Below the pieces are notes generated by a model. The model ran no database searches and was not told the DNA's origin. It was given only the letters and a program-made list of their open reading frames with translations. Both the position numbers and the translations under genes were made by a program. A stretch of 64,000 nt of DNA from Nocardiopsis potens DSM 45234 (GTDB lineage: Bacteria > Actinomycetota > Actinomycetes > Streptosporangiales > Streptosporangiaceae): assembly GCF_000341105.1 (NCBI RefSeq), contig NZ_ANBB01000022.1, forward strand, positions 1 through 64,000, read 5' to 3'. Each line of letters opens with the position of its first letter. Positions within the stretch are counted from its first letter, which is position 1. This document shows positions 51,259 through 60,000 of this stretch, in pieces.

Positions 51259-54200
51259 TCAGTCGCGGGGGTGCCGCCGCTCCGGTGCGGCGGCGAGGAT
51301 CTCGGCCGCGGCGGAGCCGGGGGCGCTGAGGCAGCGCCAGGCCGGCACGCACACCACCGGTTCGCCGGAGTGGCGCTCCAGCAGCCGGCCCCGGTGCAGC
51401 AGGCGGCGCAGGCCGATGCCGGTCCGGGCCTGGTCGACCAGGACCAGCAGCGTGCCGTCGGGGGTGCGGACCCGCAGGTCGGCGCGGTATCCGGCGACGC
51501 GGGGGCCCGGTTCGGCCCCGGCTCCGCGGGCGCGCAGCGCGGGCAGCAGCGCGAGCGCCGCCGGGCCCGGCGGCTCGCCGGCGCCCGGTTCGCCCCCCGC
51601 CGCCCCGGGGGCCGTCTCCTCCGCGCTCGCCGCGCGGCACAGCGCGCCGCCCGTCCCCTCCCGGCCGGACCAGTGCGCCCTGTCCCCCACCACGATCAGC
51701 CGGGCCCGGGTGCGGGTGAGCGCGGCGGCCCACGCCCGGCTCGGGGCGTCGCCCGGGGAGGGCCGCCACCCGTCGGGGACGCCGGTCGCCGAGACCACCA
51801 TGACGTCGACCGCACCGCCGTCCAGGGCGTCCCAGAGGCCCTCGCCGCGCCCGCCGAGTCGGAAGTGCCCGGCGCCGCCCACCCGGACCTCGTGCGCGAA
51901 GGTGCGCCGGCGCAGCAGCCGGCGGAGGAGCGTCCACTGCGCCTGGAACGGGGCGATGACGCCGATCCGCGCCCCGGGCGGCAGCGACCCGTCGAGCTGC
52001 TGGAGCAGGACCGCGACCCGGTAGGCCTCGTCCCGGTTGACCGCGGAGCCGCCCGGCACCGGCTCGCACCGGCCCGGGGCGTGCCGCCACTCCACCGCCG
52101 GCCCGGAGCGGACCGGCAGCGCCTCCGGGTCGGTCAGCGCGTGCAGCCGGCCGCCGTAGCAGTGCCGGGCGGCCAGGGCGGTGATCTCCGGGTGGGCGCC
52201 GTCCCGACCGTCCAGCCGGTGCACGGCCCCGCCCGACTCCTCCGCCGCCGCGGCGCACGCCCGGTAGGCCGACCCGTCCGCGCCTCCGCGGCGGGGCGGC
52301 CGGTCGGCGGGCAGCCCGGCCCGCTCCCGCATGGCGCGCTCCTCCTCCGGGTCCAGGGCGGCGGCCGGGGCGGGCGCCGCCGGGTCGCCGATCACCAGCG
52401 CGCGCTTGGCCCGGTACAGCAGCGGGACCAGTTCGGCGGTGCCGAACCGGTCCGCCTCGGCCACCACCACCAGGTCGAACAGGCCCGGGACCGGGGGCAG
52501 GGCACGCGCCCGGCGGACCGCGACCGACCAGGCGGGCACCGCCGCGAGCAGCCGCGCGAAGCCGCCCCAGGGGTCGTCCGGCCGGTTCAGCGCCTCCAGC
52601 CGGTCGGCGATGGCGGAGCGCCCCCGGGCGGTCCGGCGCTCCTCGGCGGCCTCCAGGTGGGCGGCGCCGGAGAGCAGGTGGCAGGCGAGCGCGGCGTCCA
52701 GGCCGGAGAGCAGTTCGGGCAGCGGTGCGGCGCGCCCGCGCCGGTCGAGCGCGGCCCGCCACTCCTCCTCCAGCGCCGCGGCGCGGCAGAGCAGGTCCAG
52801 GTTCTCCGCCGTGGGCTCCACGCCCAGGTCGCGCCGGATCGCGGAGCGGTGCGCGAGCCCGGTGAAGCCGCCCTCCCGGGCGCGCCGGGCGCGGCGCAGC
52901 CAGTAGCCGGGCTCCCGGCCGGCCGCCCCGAACAGCTCCTCGGGGTCCCAGCCCTGCTCGGCGAGGCGGCGGCGCTCGGCGGCGATCAGCGCCAGGGCGT
53001 GCCCGCCGGAGGCCGCCGCGTCGATCGCCCGCCACGCCTCCCGCACCCGGCCCCAGTCGTCGCGCAGGCTCCGCCGCCGGGCCACGTGGTCGGAGGGCTC
53101 CCCGGCCGGTCCGGCGAGCCGGGTGAGCACGGCCGCCTCGACGGCGCGCGCCCCGGGGCCGCCGGCCCGCATCACCGGGCCGCCCGGTCCGCCGCCGGGG
53201 CCGGCGCCGGGGAACGGCGGCAGCCGGTCCTCCGGGACGGCGACCAGAACGCTCTGCCCGTCGGCCCGGGCGGTGCGCACCGCGGCGTCGACCAGCGGGC
53301 CGACGCCGGTGCCCGGAGGTGCGGCGACCGCGGTGAGCGTGCGGCGCATCGCCGAGTCCAGGGCGGCGTGGTGCTCCTCGCCGAACCGCTCCGCCGCCAC
53401 CGGGAGGACCGGTTCGTCCCGGGTCCGGGAGGCCCCGCCGAGGAGCGGCCCCAGGGCCGTGGCGGCGGCCCGCTCGGGGCGCACCGCGTCCCTGCGCCCG
53501 GGGTCGAGGTCGGCGACCACCCCGGTGCGGCCGGGGTGGGAGCCCCGGTCCCCGGTCCCGTGGCCCGCGCCGAATCCGGCCCGGAAGAGCAGGGCGGTGT
53601 TGTGCGCGCCGGGCCGCAGGTCGGCCAGGGGGACGGGGCCGCGCAGCAGGCCGGGGTCGACGTCGTCGATCCGGTCGATGTGCAGCCGGGCCAGCACGGC
53701 CAGTGCGGCGTCGCGCAGCCCGGGGCGGTCCGGGCCGCGCAGCGCCTCCCGGAAGGCGGCGAACTCCTGGGCGGTGTCGATCCCCAGGAAGCGGAGGAGG
53801 GCCGGGTTGACCTCGGGCGGCGCGGAGAGCCGGATCCGCGGCCGGCCGCCCGCCGCCGCGGGCGCGGCCACGGCGTCGGCGACGAACAGCGGTGCGGCCC
53901 GGAGCGGCCGGTCCGCCGGGACCGGGGGCGCACCGCCGGCGGGGAGGTGGTGGTCCGGTTCGGCGGCGTCCCGGGCGGCGAGCACGACGAGGGGGTAGCC
54001 GTAGCGGAGCCGGCCGCCGCGCGCCCCGTCCAGCGGGCCCGCGGCGCCGGGCGGTATCCCGATGCTGTTCTCCGCGCCGCTGAGCAGCTCCTCGGCGCCG
54101 CCGGGCAGCATCGCCCAGCGGCCCGCGGGCGGCTCGTCCGGGTCGATCAGGTGCTCCAGCTCGTCCTCCCGGACCAGGCACTCCCGGTAATGGGCGAGGA

Positions 54201-54387
54201 GGGCGGCGGCCCGCTCCTCGGCGGCCGCCTGCGGGGAGCGGGCCACGCTGCGGCGCACCGCGTCCGGCACCGCGACGGCCGCCACCGGCCCCTCCGCCTG
54301 CGCGGGGGCCGGGAGCACCCGGACCGCCGCCGGCCGCCGCGCCTCGGAGCCGCCGTGCACCGCCGGGTCGTGCTGGGGGACCGCCAC
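51259..54387 (-). CDS. Large DNA2/NAM7-type helicase-like protein with degenerate ATPase motifs
   Basis: About 1042 residues from the GTG at 54387, which has GAGG 7 nt upstream; a GTG 12 nt earlier is also open. The protein resembles superfamily 1 DNA2/NAM7-like helicases. The Walker A region reads APPGTGVGPL (356-365) with Val in place of the invariant Lys. The Walker B strand reads FDLVVVAEADRF instead of DEAS. The ensuing motif RAKRALVIGDPA is kept, as are IGVIAPFQAQW, AWAAALTRTRARLIVVGDRA and a C-terminal nuclease-like YRADLRVRTPDGTLLVLVDQ. The first 300 residues are not recognised. ATP hydrolysis therefore looks impaired, and the protein may be a pseudo-helicase. It is probably the first and only gene of its unit. 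Confidence 0.75.
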   Translation of the reverse strand: MAVPQHDPAVHGGSEARRPAAVRVLPAPAQAEGPVAAVAVPDAVRRSVARSPQAAAEERAAALLAHYRECLVREDELEHLIDPDEPPAGRWAMLPGGAEELLSGAENSIGIPPGAAGPLDGARGGRLRYGYPLVVLAARDAAEPDHHLPAGGAPPVPADRPLRAAPLFVADAVAAPAAAGGRPRIRLSAPPEVNPALLRFLGIDTAQEFAAFREALRGPDRPGLRDAALAVLARLHIDRIDDVDPGLLRGPVPLADLRPGAHNTALLFRAGFGAGHGTGDRGSHPGRTGVVADLDPGRRDAVRPERAAATALGPLLGGASRTRDEPVLPVAAERFGEEHHAALDSAMRRTLTAVAAPPGTGVGPLVDAAVRTARADGQSVLVAVPEDRLPPFPGAGPGGGPGGPVMRAGGPGARAVEAAVLTRLAGPAGEPSDHVARRRSLRDDWGRVREAWRAIDAAASGGHALALIAAERRRLAEQGWDPEELFGAAGREPGYWLRRARRAREGGFTGLAHRSAIRRDLGVEPTAENLDLLCRAAALEEEWRAALDRRGRAAPLPELLSGLDAALACHLLSGAAHLEAAEERRTARGRSAIADRLEALNRPDDPWGGFARLLAAVPAWSVAVRRARALPPVPGLFDLVVVAEADRFGTAELVPLLYRAKRALVIGDPAAPAPAAALDPEEERAMRERAGLPADRPPRRGGADGSAYRACAAAAEESGGAVHRLDGRDGAHPEITALAARHCYGGRLHALTDPEALPVRSGPAVEWRHAPGRCEPVPGGSAVNRDEAYRVAVLLQQLDGSLPPGARIGVIAPFQAQWTLLRRLLRRRTFAHEVRVGGAGHFRLGGRGEGLWDALDGGAVDVMVVSATGVPDGWRPSPGDAPSRAWAAALTRTRARLIVVGDRAHWSGREGTGGALCRAASAEETAPGAAGGEPGAGEPPGPAALALLPALRARGAGAEPGPRVAGYRADLRVRTPDGTLLVLVDQARTGIGLRRLLHRGRLLERHSGEPVVCVPAWRCLSAPGSAAAEILAAAPERRHPRD

Positions 54388-54732
54388 GTCGCACCTCACG
54401 TGTCGAGGAGGGATCGGTACCGCCCGGAAAGGGCGGGAGGGACACCCGAAGCCGCTCGGTGAGCGCGATGTCACCCAGCGCCATCCCGGCCATTCTCCGC
54501 CGGTCCCCGCCTTCCCGCAGGAAGACGGCGGATTCCGCCCGGATGCCCTTTTCCCCGCCCCTTTTCGGCCCTCTCCCCTCCGCCCCGCCTCCGTTTCCCC
54601 GCCCGGGGCGGGCGCTCCCCGGTCCGGCGGCGGCTCGGCACGGGCGGCAGGCGTCCGCTCTCTTCTCCATGACGGCCGCATTCCCCGCGAGGCGGACGCG
54701 CGGAGGCGCCCGCCGTTCCCGCTGCGCAGGGT
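54388..54732. other. Intergenic region, no gene seen
   Basis: Lies between the helicase-like gene and the antitoxin gene. I looked here for a toxin partner of the YefM-like gene on the same strand and found no frame with RelE, Doc or PIN features. It is presumably promoter and leader of the helicase-like gene. Confidence 0.45.
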
Positions 54733-55020
54733 TCAGGGGCCGCCGGGGGCCTTTCGTTCCGCCATCAGCGCGGCGACGTCCTCGGCATCGAGAACCCTGC
54801 CGGCCCGGACGTCCTCCTCGGACTCGGCGAGCCGCCCCATCAGCTCGGAGTCGCCCTGGACCTCCAGGGTCTCCTCCAGCGCCGCCAGGTCGCCGGGGGC
54901 GATGAGGACCGCCGCCTCTCTGCCGTCTCTGGTGATCACCGCCCTCTCCCCGGTGCGCTCGATATCGTCCACGAGTTCGGAGAGCCGCTCTCGGGCCTCG
55001 GCCAGGGACATGGTCACCAT
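54733..55020 (-). CDS. Phd/YefM-type antitoxin, without visible toxin
   Basis: 95-residue protein starting at the ATG at 55020. MVTMSLAEARERLSELVDDI, ERAVITRDGREAAVLI and APGDLAALEETLEV are the Phd/YefM fold signature (DNA-binding and dimerisation part). The C-terminal 30 residues (SEEDVRAGRVLDAEDVAALM) are the acidic tail that would wrap a toxin. No toxin gene follows it within 345 bp, so it may be an orphan repressor or its toxin lies elsewhere. Confidence 0.88.
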   Translation of the reverse strand: MVTMSLAEARERLSELVDDIERTGERAVITRDGREAAVLIAPGDLAALEETLEVQGDSELMGRLAESEEDVRAGRVLDAEDVAALMAERKAPGGP

Positions 55021-55099
55021 GCCTGCAGCATGCCCGATCCCCGCCCCGCAGTCCTGCGGAACGCCCGGTACGGAGCGGAGGCGGTCCCGTTCCTCCCCG

Positions 55100-56731
55100 T
55101 CAGCCCCGGTCGCGTTCGAGGGTGCGCAGGGCGAGCCAGAGTTCGGTGCGGTAGTCGGGGTCGTCGAGGTCGCCGGGGAGCAGTTCGCGGATCCGGTTGA
55201 TCCGGTACCGGAGGGTGTGCCGGTGGACGCCGATCGACTCGGCCGCGGCGTCCCAGCGGCCGGAGGCGGCGAGGTAGGCGCGGAGCGAGGCGAGCAGGTC
55301 CGCCGCGGAGCGGCGGCCGGTGAGCGGGGCGAGGACCTCGCCGGCGATGCGGGTCCCGGCCGGGCCGCCGACCAGGCCGAGGAAGCCGCCGGGGAGCTCG
55401 GCGGCGCGGACCACCGCGGCGCCCTCGCCGCGCGCCGCCTCCAGGGCGCGCTCGGCCTCGGCGCGCGCGGCGGGCAGGCCGGGCAGCGGCGCGGGGCGGC
55501 TCGCGCCGACCGGCCCCCCGGTGAGGCCGGCCAGCACCCCGGCGGGGTCGGCGGACTCCGGGCCCAGCACCGCGATCCGCGTCCGCCGCCCGCCCCCGCC
55601 GGAGGCCCTCCGGGCCGCCGGCTCCGGTTCGGCCCGGGCCGGCAACCGGGCGGCGAGGCAGTCGCCCGCGACCGCGGGGAGCGGCGCCGCGGCGTCCTCC
55701 GGCGGCGCCTCGGCCACCGCCACCACCAGCGGCGGTGCGGGCAGGGCCGCGCGCAGCCGGTCCGCGCCGGCCAGGTCCAGGCCGCCCTCCAGGAGGGCCT
55801 CCACCAGGCCGCCGACCAGGTCGCCGCCGGCCGGGTCGCGGTGCTCCAGCTCCAGGGAGAGCAGCGAGGCCGCGGCGCTGACCAGGGTCCGCTCGTCCGG
55901 GCCGAACCGGTGCGCGGCGCCGATCGCCAGGAAGCCGCGGACCCGGCCGGCCACCCCCAGGGCCTGCACCGCGACGGTCTCCCCGTGCGCGGCGACCGAC
56001 GCCCCGGCGGGCCGCTTGGAGGCGCGGAGCCGGCGCACCTCGCCGGCGAGCCCGTCGGCGCGCTCCGCCGCGGCCGGCGGCACCGCGTGCCGGGGGCGGC
56101 CGTCCTGGTCGAGCAGGAGGACCCAGCCGCCGGCGCCGCTCTCCTCCGCCGCCGCCTCCGGGGCCGCCCCGCCCGGTCCGCCGGCGCCCGGCTCCGGTGC
56201 GCCGGCCTCCCTTCCGGCACGCGCGGCGGCCCGGGCCAGCTCGGTGGCGAGGCGCTCGACGACCGCGGCCTCGCCGCGCAGGGCCGCCTGGGTGAGCCGG
56301 CGCTGGGCGTCGAAGGCGCGGGTCAGCCCCTCGTACTCCTCCTCGGCGAGCAGCCGGGAGACGGCCTTGCCGACCGCCATGAACGGGGTGGGGCGGGGCA
56401 CCTCGATGAGCGGGAGGCCGACCTCCCCGGCCGCCTCCAGCAGGGGCGCCGGGATGTCGTCGTGCGCCACCTCGACGCCGAACCCCAGCCCGGCCGCGCC
56501 CCGGTCGGCCAGGCGGCGGACGTAGGACAGCGCCGCGTCCCGGCCCGGCTCCTCCGGCCAGCGGATGCCGGTGGTCAGCACCAGCTCGCCGCCCTCCAGG
56601 TAGGGGGTGGGGTCGGTGAGCTCGCTGATGGCGACCCAGCGCACCCGGCGGGCGCCGGCGTCGTCGCCGCCGGCCCGCAGCCGCAGGCCGAGGCGGGGAA
56701 TGCGCAGCACGGCACCGAGGGTCGGCGGCAC
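55100..56731 (-). CDS. PucR-family transcriptional regulator, divergent from gabT
   Basis: 543-residue regulator. The N-terminal PucR domain reads [17 protein letters not shown] through [20 protein letters not shown] and [19 protein letters not shown]-like middle follows, with Ala/Gly-rich linkers. The C-terminal HTH_30 domain is [20 protein letters not shown] with INRIRELL. PucR proteins sense purine or amino-acid catabolites and activate or repress adjacent catabolic genes. Its start is 203 bp from the divergent gabT, the likely target. A second PucR regulator with the same layout lies at 63090. Confidence 0.92.
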   Translation of the reverse strand: MPPTLGAVLRIPRLGLRLRAGGDDAGARRVRWVAISELTDPTPYLEGGELVLTTGIRWPEEPGRDAALSYVRRLADRGAAGLGFGVEVAHDDIPAPLLEAAGEVGLPLIEVPRPTPFMAVGKAVSRLLAEEEYEGLTRAFDAQRRLTQAALRGEAAVVERLATELARAAARAGREAGAPEPGAGGPGGAAPEAAAEESGAGGWVLLLDQDGRPRHAVPPAAAERADGLAGEVRRLRASKRPAGASVAAHGETVAVQALGVAGRVRGFLAIGAAHRFGPDERTLVSAAASLLSLELEHRDPAGGDLVGGLVEALLEGGLDLAGADRLRAALPAPPLVVAVAEAPPEDAAAPLPAVAGDCLAARLPARAEPEPAARRASGGGGRRTRIAVLGPESADPAGVLAGLTGGPVGASRPAPLPGLPAARAEAERALEAARGEGAAVVRAAELPGGFLGLVGGPAGTRIAGEVLAPLTGRRSAADLLASLRAYLAASGRWDAAAESIGVHRHTLRYRINRIRELLPGDLDDPDYRTELWLALRTLERDRG

Positions 56732-56934
56732 GGGGCTCCCTTCCGGGCGGCGCTCCCGCCCGCCCTTCCAATTCGGCCAGGTGGCGGCTTGATTTTATCC
56801 GGAACGGAGATGGGGGGTCCGCTCCGAGCGGCCATAAGGTCGCAGGCGTCGAGCAGGCCGCCAGCGGCCGAAGCCAGGCACCAGGGGGCGGGCACACCGG
56901 CACGCCGCCGCACAGACGAGGGAGGAGAGCACCC

Positions 56935-58275
56935 ATGGCCACCAGCGAGGTCGCCCAGGCCCGGCGGATCGTCACCGAGATCCCCGGCCCCCAGTCCCGC
57001 GCGCTCCAGGAGCGCCGACTCAGCGCGGTCGCGAAGGGCGTCGGCAGCACCATGCCGATCTACGTGCAGCGGGCGGGCGGCGGCATCGTCGAGGACGTCG
57101 ACGGCAACGCGCTGATCGACTTCGGCTCCGGCATCGCGGTGACCAACGTCGGCAACGCCGACCCGCGGGTGGTCGAGCGCGCCTCCGAGCAGCTCTCCCG
57201 GTTCACCCACACCTGCTTCATGGTCAACCCCTACGACTCCTACGTCGAGGTCTGCGAGGCGCTGAACCGGCTCACCCCGGGCGGCCACGAGAAGCGCTCC
57301 GTGCTGCTCAACTCCGGCGCGGAGGCGGTGGAGAACGCGGTCAAGATCGCGCGCAGCGCCACCGGTCGCCAGGCGGTCGTCGCCTTCGACCACGCCTACC
57401 ACGGCCGCACCAACCTCACCATGGCGCTCACCGCCAAGAACATGCCCTACAAGGAGGGCTTCGGGCCGTTCGCCGGCGAGGTGCACCGGATGCCGATGGC
57501 CTACCCCTACCGGTGGGCGACCGGCCCGGAGAACTGCGGGCCGGAGGCGGCCGCGCAGGCCATCGAGCAGATCACCAAGCAGATCGGCGCGCACAACGTG
57601 GCGGCCGTGGTGATCGAGCCGATCCAGGGCGAGGGCGGCTTCATCGTCCCGGGCGAGGGCTTCCTGCCCGCGATCGCCGAGTTCTGCCGCGCCAACGGCA
57701 TCGTGTTCATCGCCGACGAGGTGCAGACCGGCTTCGCGCGCACCGGCCGGATGTTCGCCTGCGACCACGAGGGCGTGGTGCCCGACCTCATCACCACCGC
57801 CAAGGGCATCGCCGGCGGCCTGCCGCTGGCCGCGGTCACCGGCCGCGCCGAGCTGATGGACGCGGTGCACGGCGGCGGCCTGGGCGGCACCTACGGCGGC
57901 AACCCGGCCGCCTGCGCCGCCGCGCTCGCCACCATCGAGGCCATCGAGGCCGATGGGCTCGCCGAGCGGGCCGCCGCGATCGGCGAGCGGATGCTGGGCC
58001 GGCTGCGCGCCCTGGCCGGCAAGCACGACATCATCGGCGACGTGCGCGGCCGCGGCGCGATGATCGCCATCGAGCTGGTCAAGGGCGGCGGCGACAAGAC
58101 GCCGAACACCGAGGCGCTGGCCGAGGTCGTGAAGTACTGCCACTCCCAGGGCCTCATCCTGCTGACCGCCGGCACCTACGGCAACGTGATCCGGATGCTG
58201 CCGCCGCTGGTCATCGGGGACGACCTGATCGACGAGGGGCTGTCCATCCTGGAGGAGGCCTTCGCCCGGCTGTAG
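56935..58275 (+). CDS. gabT: 4-aminobutyrate (GABA) aminotransferase
   Basis: 446-residue class III PLP-dependent aminotransferase that converts GABA and 2-oxoglutarate to succinate semialdehyde and glutamate. GGAGG lies upstream of the ATG. Features seen: [31 protein letters not shown], the His-containing [10 protein letters not shown], Asp261 in [14 protein letters not shown] (pyridine nitrogen) and the Schiff-base Lys290 in TTAKGIAGG. Sequence and length fit GabT of actinobacteria very well. The succinate-semialdehyde dehydrogenase that usually follows is not adjacent; the ALDH at 11414 is far away. PucR control from the divergent gene is likely. Confidence 0.93.
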   Translation: MATSEVAQARRIVTEIPGPQSRALQERRLSAVAKGVGSTMPIYVQRAGGGIVEDVDGNALIDFGSGIAVTNVGNADPRVVERASEQLSRFTHTCFMVNPYDSYVEVCEALNRLTPGGHEKRSVLLNSGAEAVENAVKIARSATGRQAVVAFDHAYHGRTNLTMALTAKNMPYKEGFGPFAGEVHRMPMAYPYRWATGPENCGPEAAAQAIEQITKQIGAHNVAAVVIEPIQGEGGFIVPGEGFLPAIAEFCRANGIVFIADEVQTGFARTGRMFACDHEGVVPDLITTAKGIAGGLPLAAVTGRAELMDAVHGGGLGGTYGGNPAACAAALATIEAIEADGLAERAAAIGERMLGRLRALAGKHDIIGDVRGRGAMIAIELVKGGGDKTPNTEALAEVVKYCHSQGLILLTAGTYGNVIRMLPPLVIGDDLIDEGLSILEEAFARL

Positions 58276-58304
58276 CCCCCAAGGGCCGGCCGGACGGGCA
58301 GGAC

Positions 58305-58333
58305 GGGCCCGCACTCCGCTGGGGTGCGGGCCC
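58305..58333 (+). terminator. Terminator after gabT
   Basis: 10-bp stem GGGCCCGCAC (58305-58314 with 58324-58333) and 9-nt loop, followed by CTTCG; it starts 30 bp after the stop. Confidence 0.75.
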
Positions 58334-58417
58334 CTTCGCGTCCCCCATGGCCACCGCGGGCCGGGGGTGCGGCAGCATGGGTGCGCACGATGTGTTCACG
58401 GCGGTGGGAGGCTGGCC

Positions 58418-59218
58418 ATGGTGGCGGTCGCGGTCGGGCAGTTCGCGCCCGGCGAGGACAAGGACGAGAACCTGGCGGCGGTGCGCGGCCTGGTGGCCGA
58501 GGCGGCGGGGAAGGGCGCCCGGGTGGTGCTGCTGCCGGAGTACGCGATGTTCACCGCGCCCCGCACCGACGAGCGGTTCGTCGCGGCCGCCGAGCCGCTG
58601 GACGGCCCGTTCGCCTCCGGCCTGGCGGCGCTCGCCCGGGAGTACGGCGTGCACGTGGTGGCCGGGGTGAACGAGTTCCTGCCCGATGCCCCCGAGCGGT
58701 TCTCCAACACCCTGGCGGCTTTCGGTCCGGACGGCGCCCTGGAGGCCCGCTACCGGAAACTGCACCTCTACGACGCGTTCGGGGTGACCGAATCCGCCGT
58801 CGTCGCCCCCGGCCCGATCACCGAGCCGGAGACCTTCGAGGTGGACGGCGTCCTCTTCGGCCTGCAGACCTGCTACGACCTCCGGTTCCCCGAGGTGACC
58901 CGGCGGATCGCCGACGCCGGCGCGCACGTGCTGCTGCTGGCCGCGGAGTGGGTGCCCGGCCCGCTCAAGGAGGACCACTGGACGACGCTGGTGCGCGCCC
59001 GGGCCATCGAGAACACGGTCTATGTGGCGGCCGCCGGGCAGAACGCGCCGATGGGCTCGGGCAACAGCATGCTGGTCGATCCGATGGGCACGCGCGTCGT
59101 CGCCCTGGGTGAGCAGACCGGGGTAGCGGTCGGCCGTATCGACCTGGCCCGTATCGCCGAGGTCCGGGAGCGGAACCCGGCACTCCGGCTGCGCCGGTTC
59201 ACGGTCGTCCCCCGCTAG
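58418..59218 (+). CDS. Carbon-nitrogen hydrolase (nitrilase-superfamily amidase)
   Basis: 266-residue amidase starting at the ATG at 58418 with GGAGG 7 nt upstream. The catalytic triad is Glu41 in LPEYAMF, Lys114 in YRKLHLYDAF and Cys152 in LQTCYDLRFPE. WVPGPLKEDHW and the RARAIENTVYVAAAGQ stretch are also typical. The YDAFG after the Lys and the overall length resemble omega-amidase (Nit2) or deaminated-glutathione amidase (Nit1) type enzymes. Location next to gabT suggests a role in amino-acid nitrogen metabolism, by context only. Confidence 0.92.
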   Translation: MVAVAVGQFAPGEDKDENLAAVRGLVAEAAGKGARVVLLPEYAMFTAPRTDERFVAAAEPLDGPFASGLAALAREYGVHVVAGVNEFLPDAPERFSNTLAAFGPDGALEARYRKLHLYDAFGVTESAVVAPGPITEPETFEVDGVLFGLQTCYDLRFPEVTRRIADAGAHVLLLAAEWVPGPLKEDHWTTLVRARAIENTVYVAAAGQNAPMGSGNSMLVDPMGTRVVALGEQTGVAVGRIDLARIAEVRERNPALRLRRFTVVPR

Positions 59219-59435
59219 CTCAGCCAAGCGTCACCAACAAACCGGACAAAATACCCCATGCACCCCAAGACTTGACCGAGGTATTCCCTGGATGACTACC
59301 AAGAGTTAAGATGCATGGGCTTAGAGTCACATGAAACGGGCTGAGCCATTCCCGTCGCAGACCGTTTCTGGTTCAATAAGAGCCGATCTCTATAGGTCCG
59401 CCAGACTGTCCTAAACCACGGGGGGAGCAGGGACG
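59219..59435 (+). other. AT-rich leader upstream of the small cysteine-rich gene
   Basis: This stretch is clearly lower in G+C than everything around it. It contains TTGACC (59272-59277), a likely -10 TATAGG (59391-59396) and a possible hairpin GAAACGG/CCGTTTC (59333-59339 with 59362-59368). A small RNA or a long regulated leader is possible. Confidence 0.4.
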
Positions 59436-59693
59436 TTGAGCGGTCTGAGCATATTGCCGTATGCGGGCACCGACGACGAAACGACCGATAACCACACTTT
59501 CAGTCCCGAGCTGTTGAGCGACGCGCAGTGCATGGGGGATGCCTGCGCAATCTGCCACGCGCGCTGGCCGCGCCCGCGCCACCCGCTGGGCGTGCTTCCC
59601 GACGGCGGCTGCGTCTTCGGGTGCGCGGAGTGCAGCGGCCTCGCCGCCGCCTATGGCGCGCGCGGCGAGGCGCCCGAGTTCGCCGTCCGCTGA
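59436..59693 (+). CDS. Small cysteine-rich (zinc-ribbon-like) protein
   Basis: 85-residue protein starting at a TTG at 59436; GGGGGAG lies upstream. The centre reads CMGDACAICHARWPRPRHPL and GCVFGCAECSGL, giving C-x4-C-x2-C and C-x3-C-x2-C clusters that could bind one or two zinc ions. The N-terminal 30 residues are acidic. Similar small Cys-rich proteins exist in streptomycetes without known function. An exceptionally long hairpin follows the gene. Confidence 0.8.
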   Translation: MSGLSILPYAGTDDETTDNHTFSPELLSDAQCMGDACAICHARWPRPRHPLGVLPDGGCVFGCAECSGLAAAYGARGEAPEFAVR

Positions 59694-59749
59694 GGGTCCG
59701 CCCGCCACGGCGGGCGTGCGGCGGAGCGAGCGGAGCGGGGAATCGAAGA

Positions 59750-59799
59750 GGGGGTGCCCCGGGCCCAGGGGGAGAGCGGGCCCGGTGGCACCCCCTCGA
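59750..59799 (+). terminator. Long terminator hairpin after the cysteine-rich gene
   Basis: A stem of about 19 bp (59750-59768 with 59780-59799, one unpaired T) and an 11-nt loop. The rest of 59694-60000 has no gene that I can support; short GC-rich hairpins near 59965-59998 may end mmsA on the other strand. Confidence 0.8.
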
Positions 59800-60000
59800 C
59801 GCGCCCGCTTCCGTGGGGAGGAGGGGAATTGAGCGCGTCTTCCGGTTATGTCGGTTCTCGCCGGTGCGGTATTGCGCCCCCAGGCCGCCGCACGGCGAAT
59901 CGGTCCCCACGATACTGCCCGCGGCCGCACTCCGACCCCTGGTAGAACGGATCCCTTCCGGAAATACCGCGCCGGGCGGCCCCGCCGGGGCGCCGCGCGC

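Noticed and set aside
49982-54670. 1562-codon frame on the minus strand through nei and the helicase-like gene
   Set aside because: It is a different frame from both genes, with Arg/Gly/Pro-rich translation; Nei and the helicase motifs lie in the other frames.
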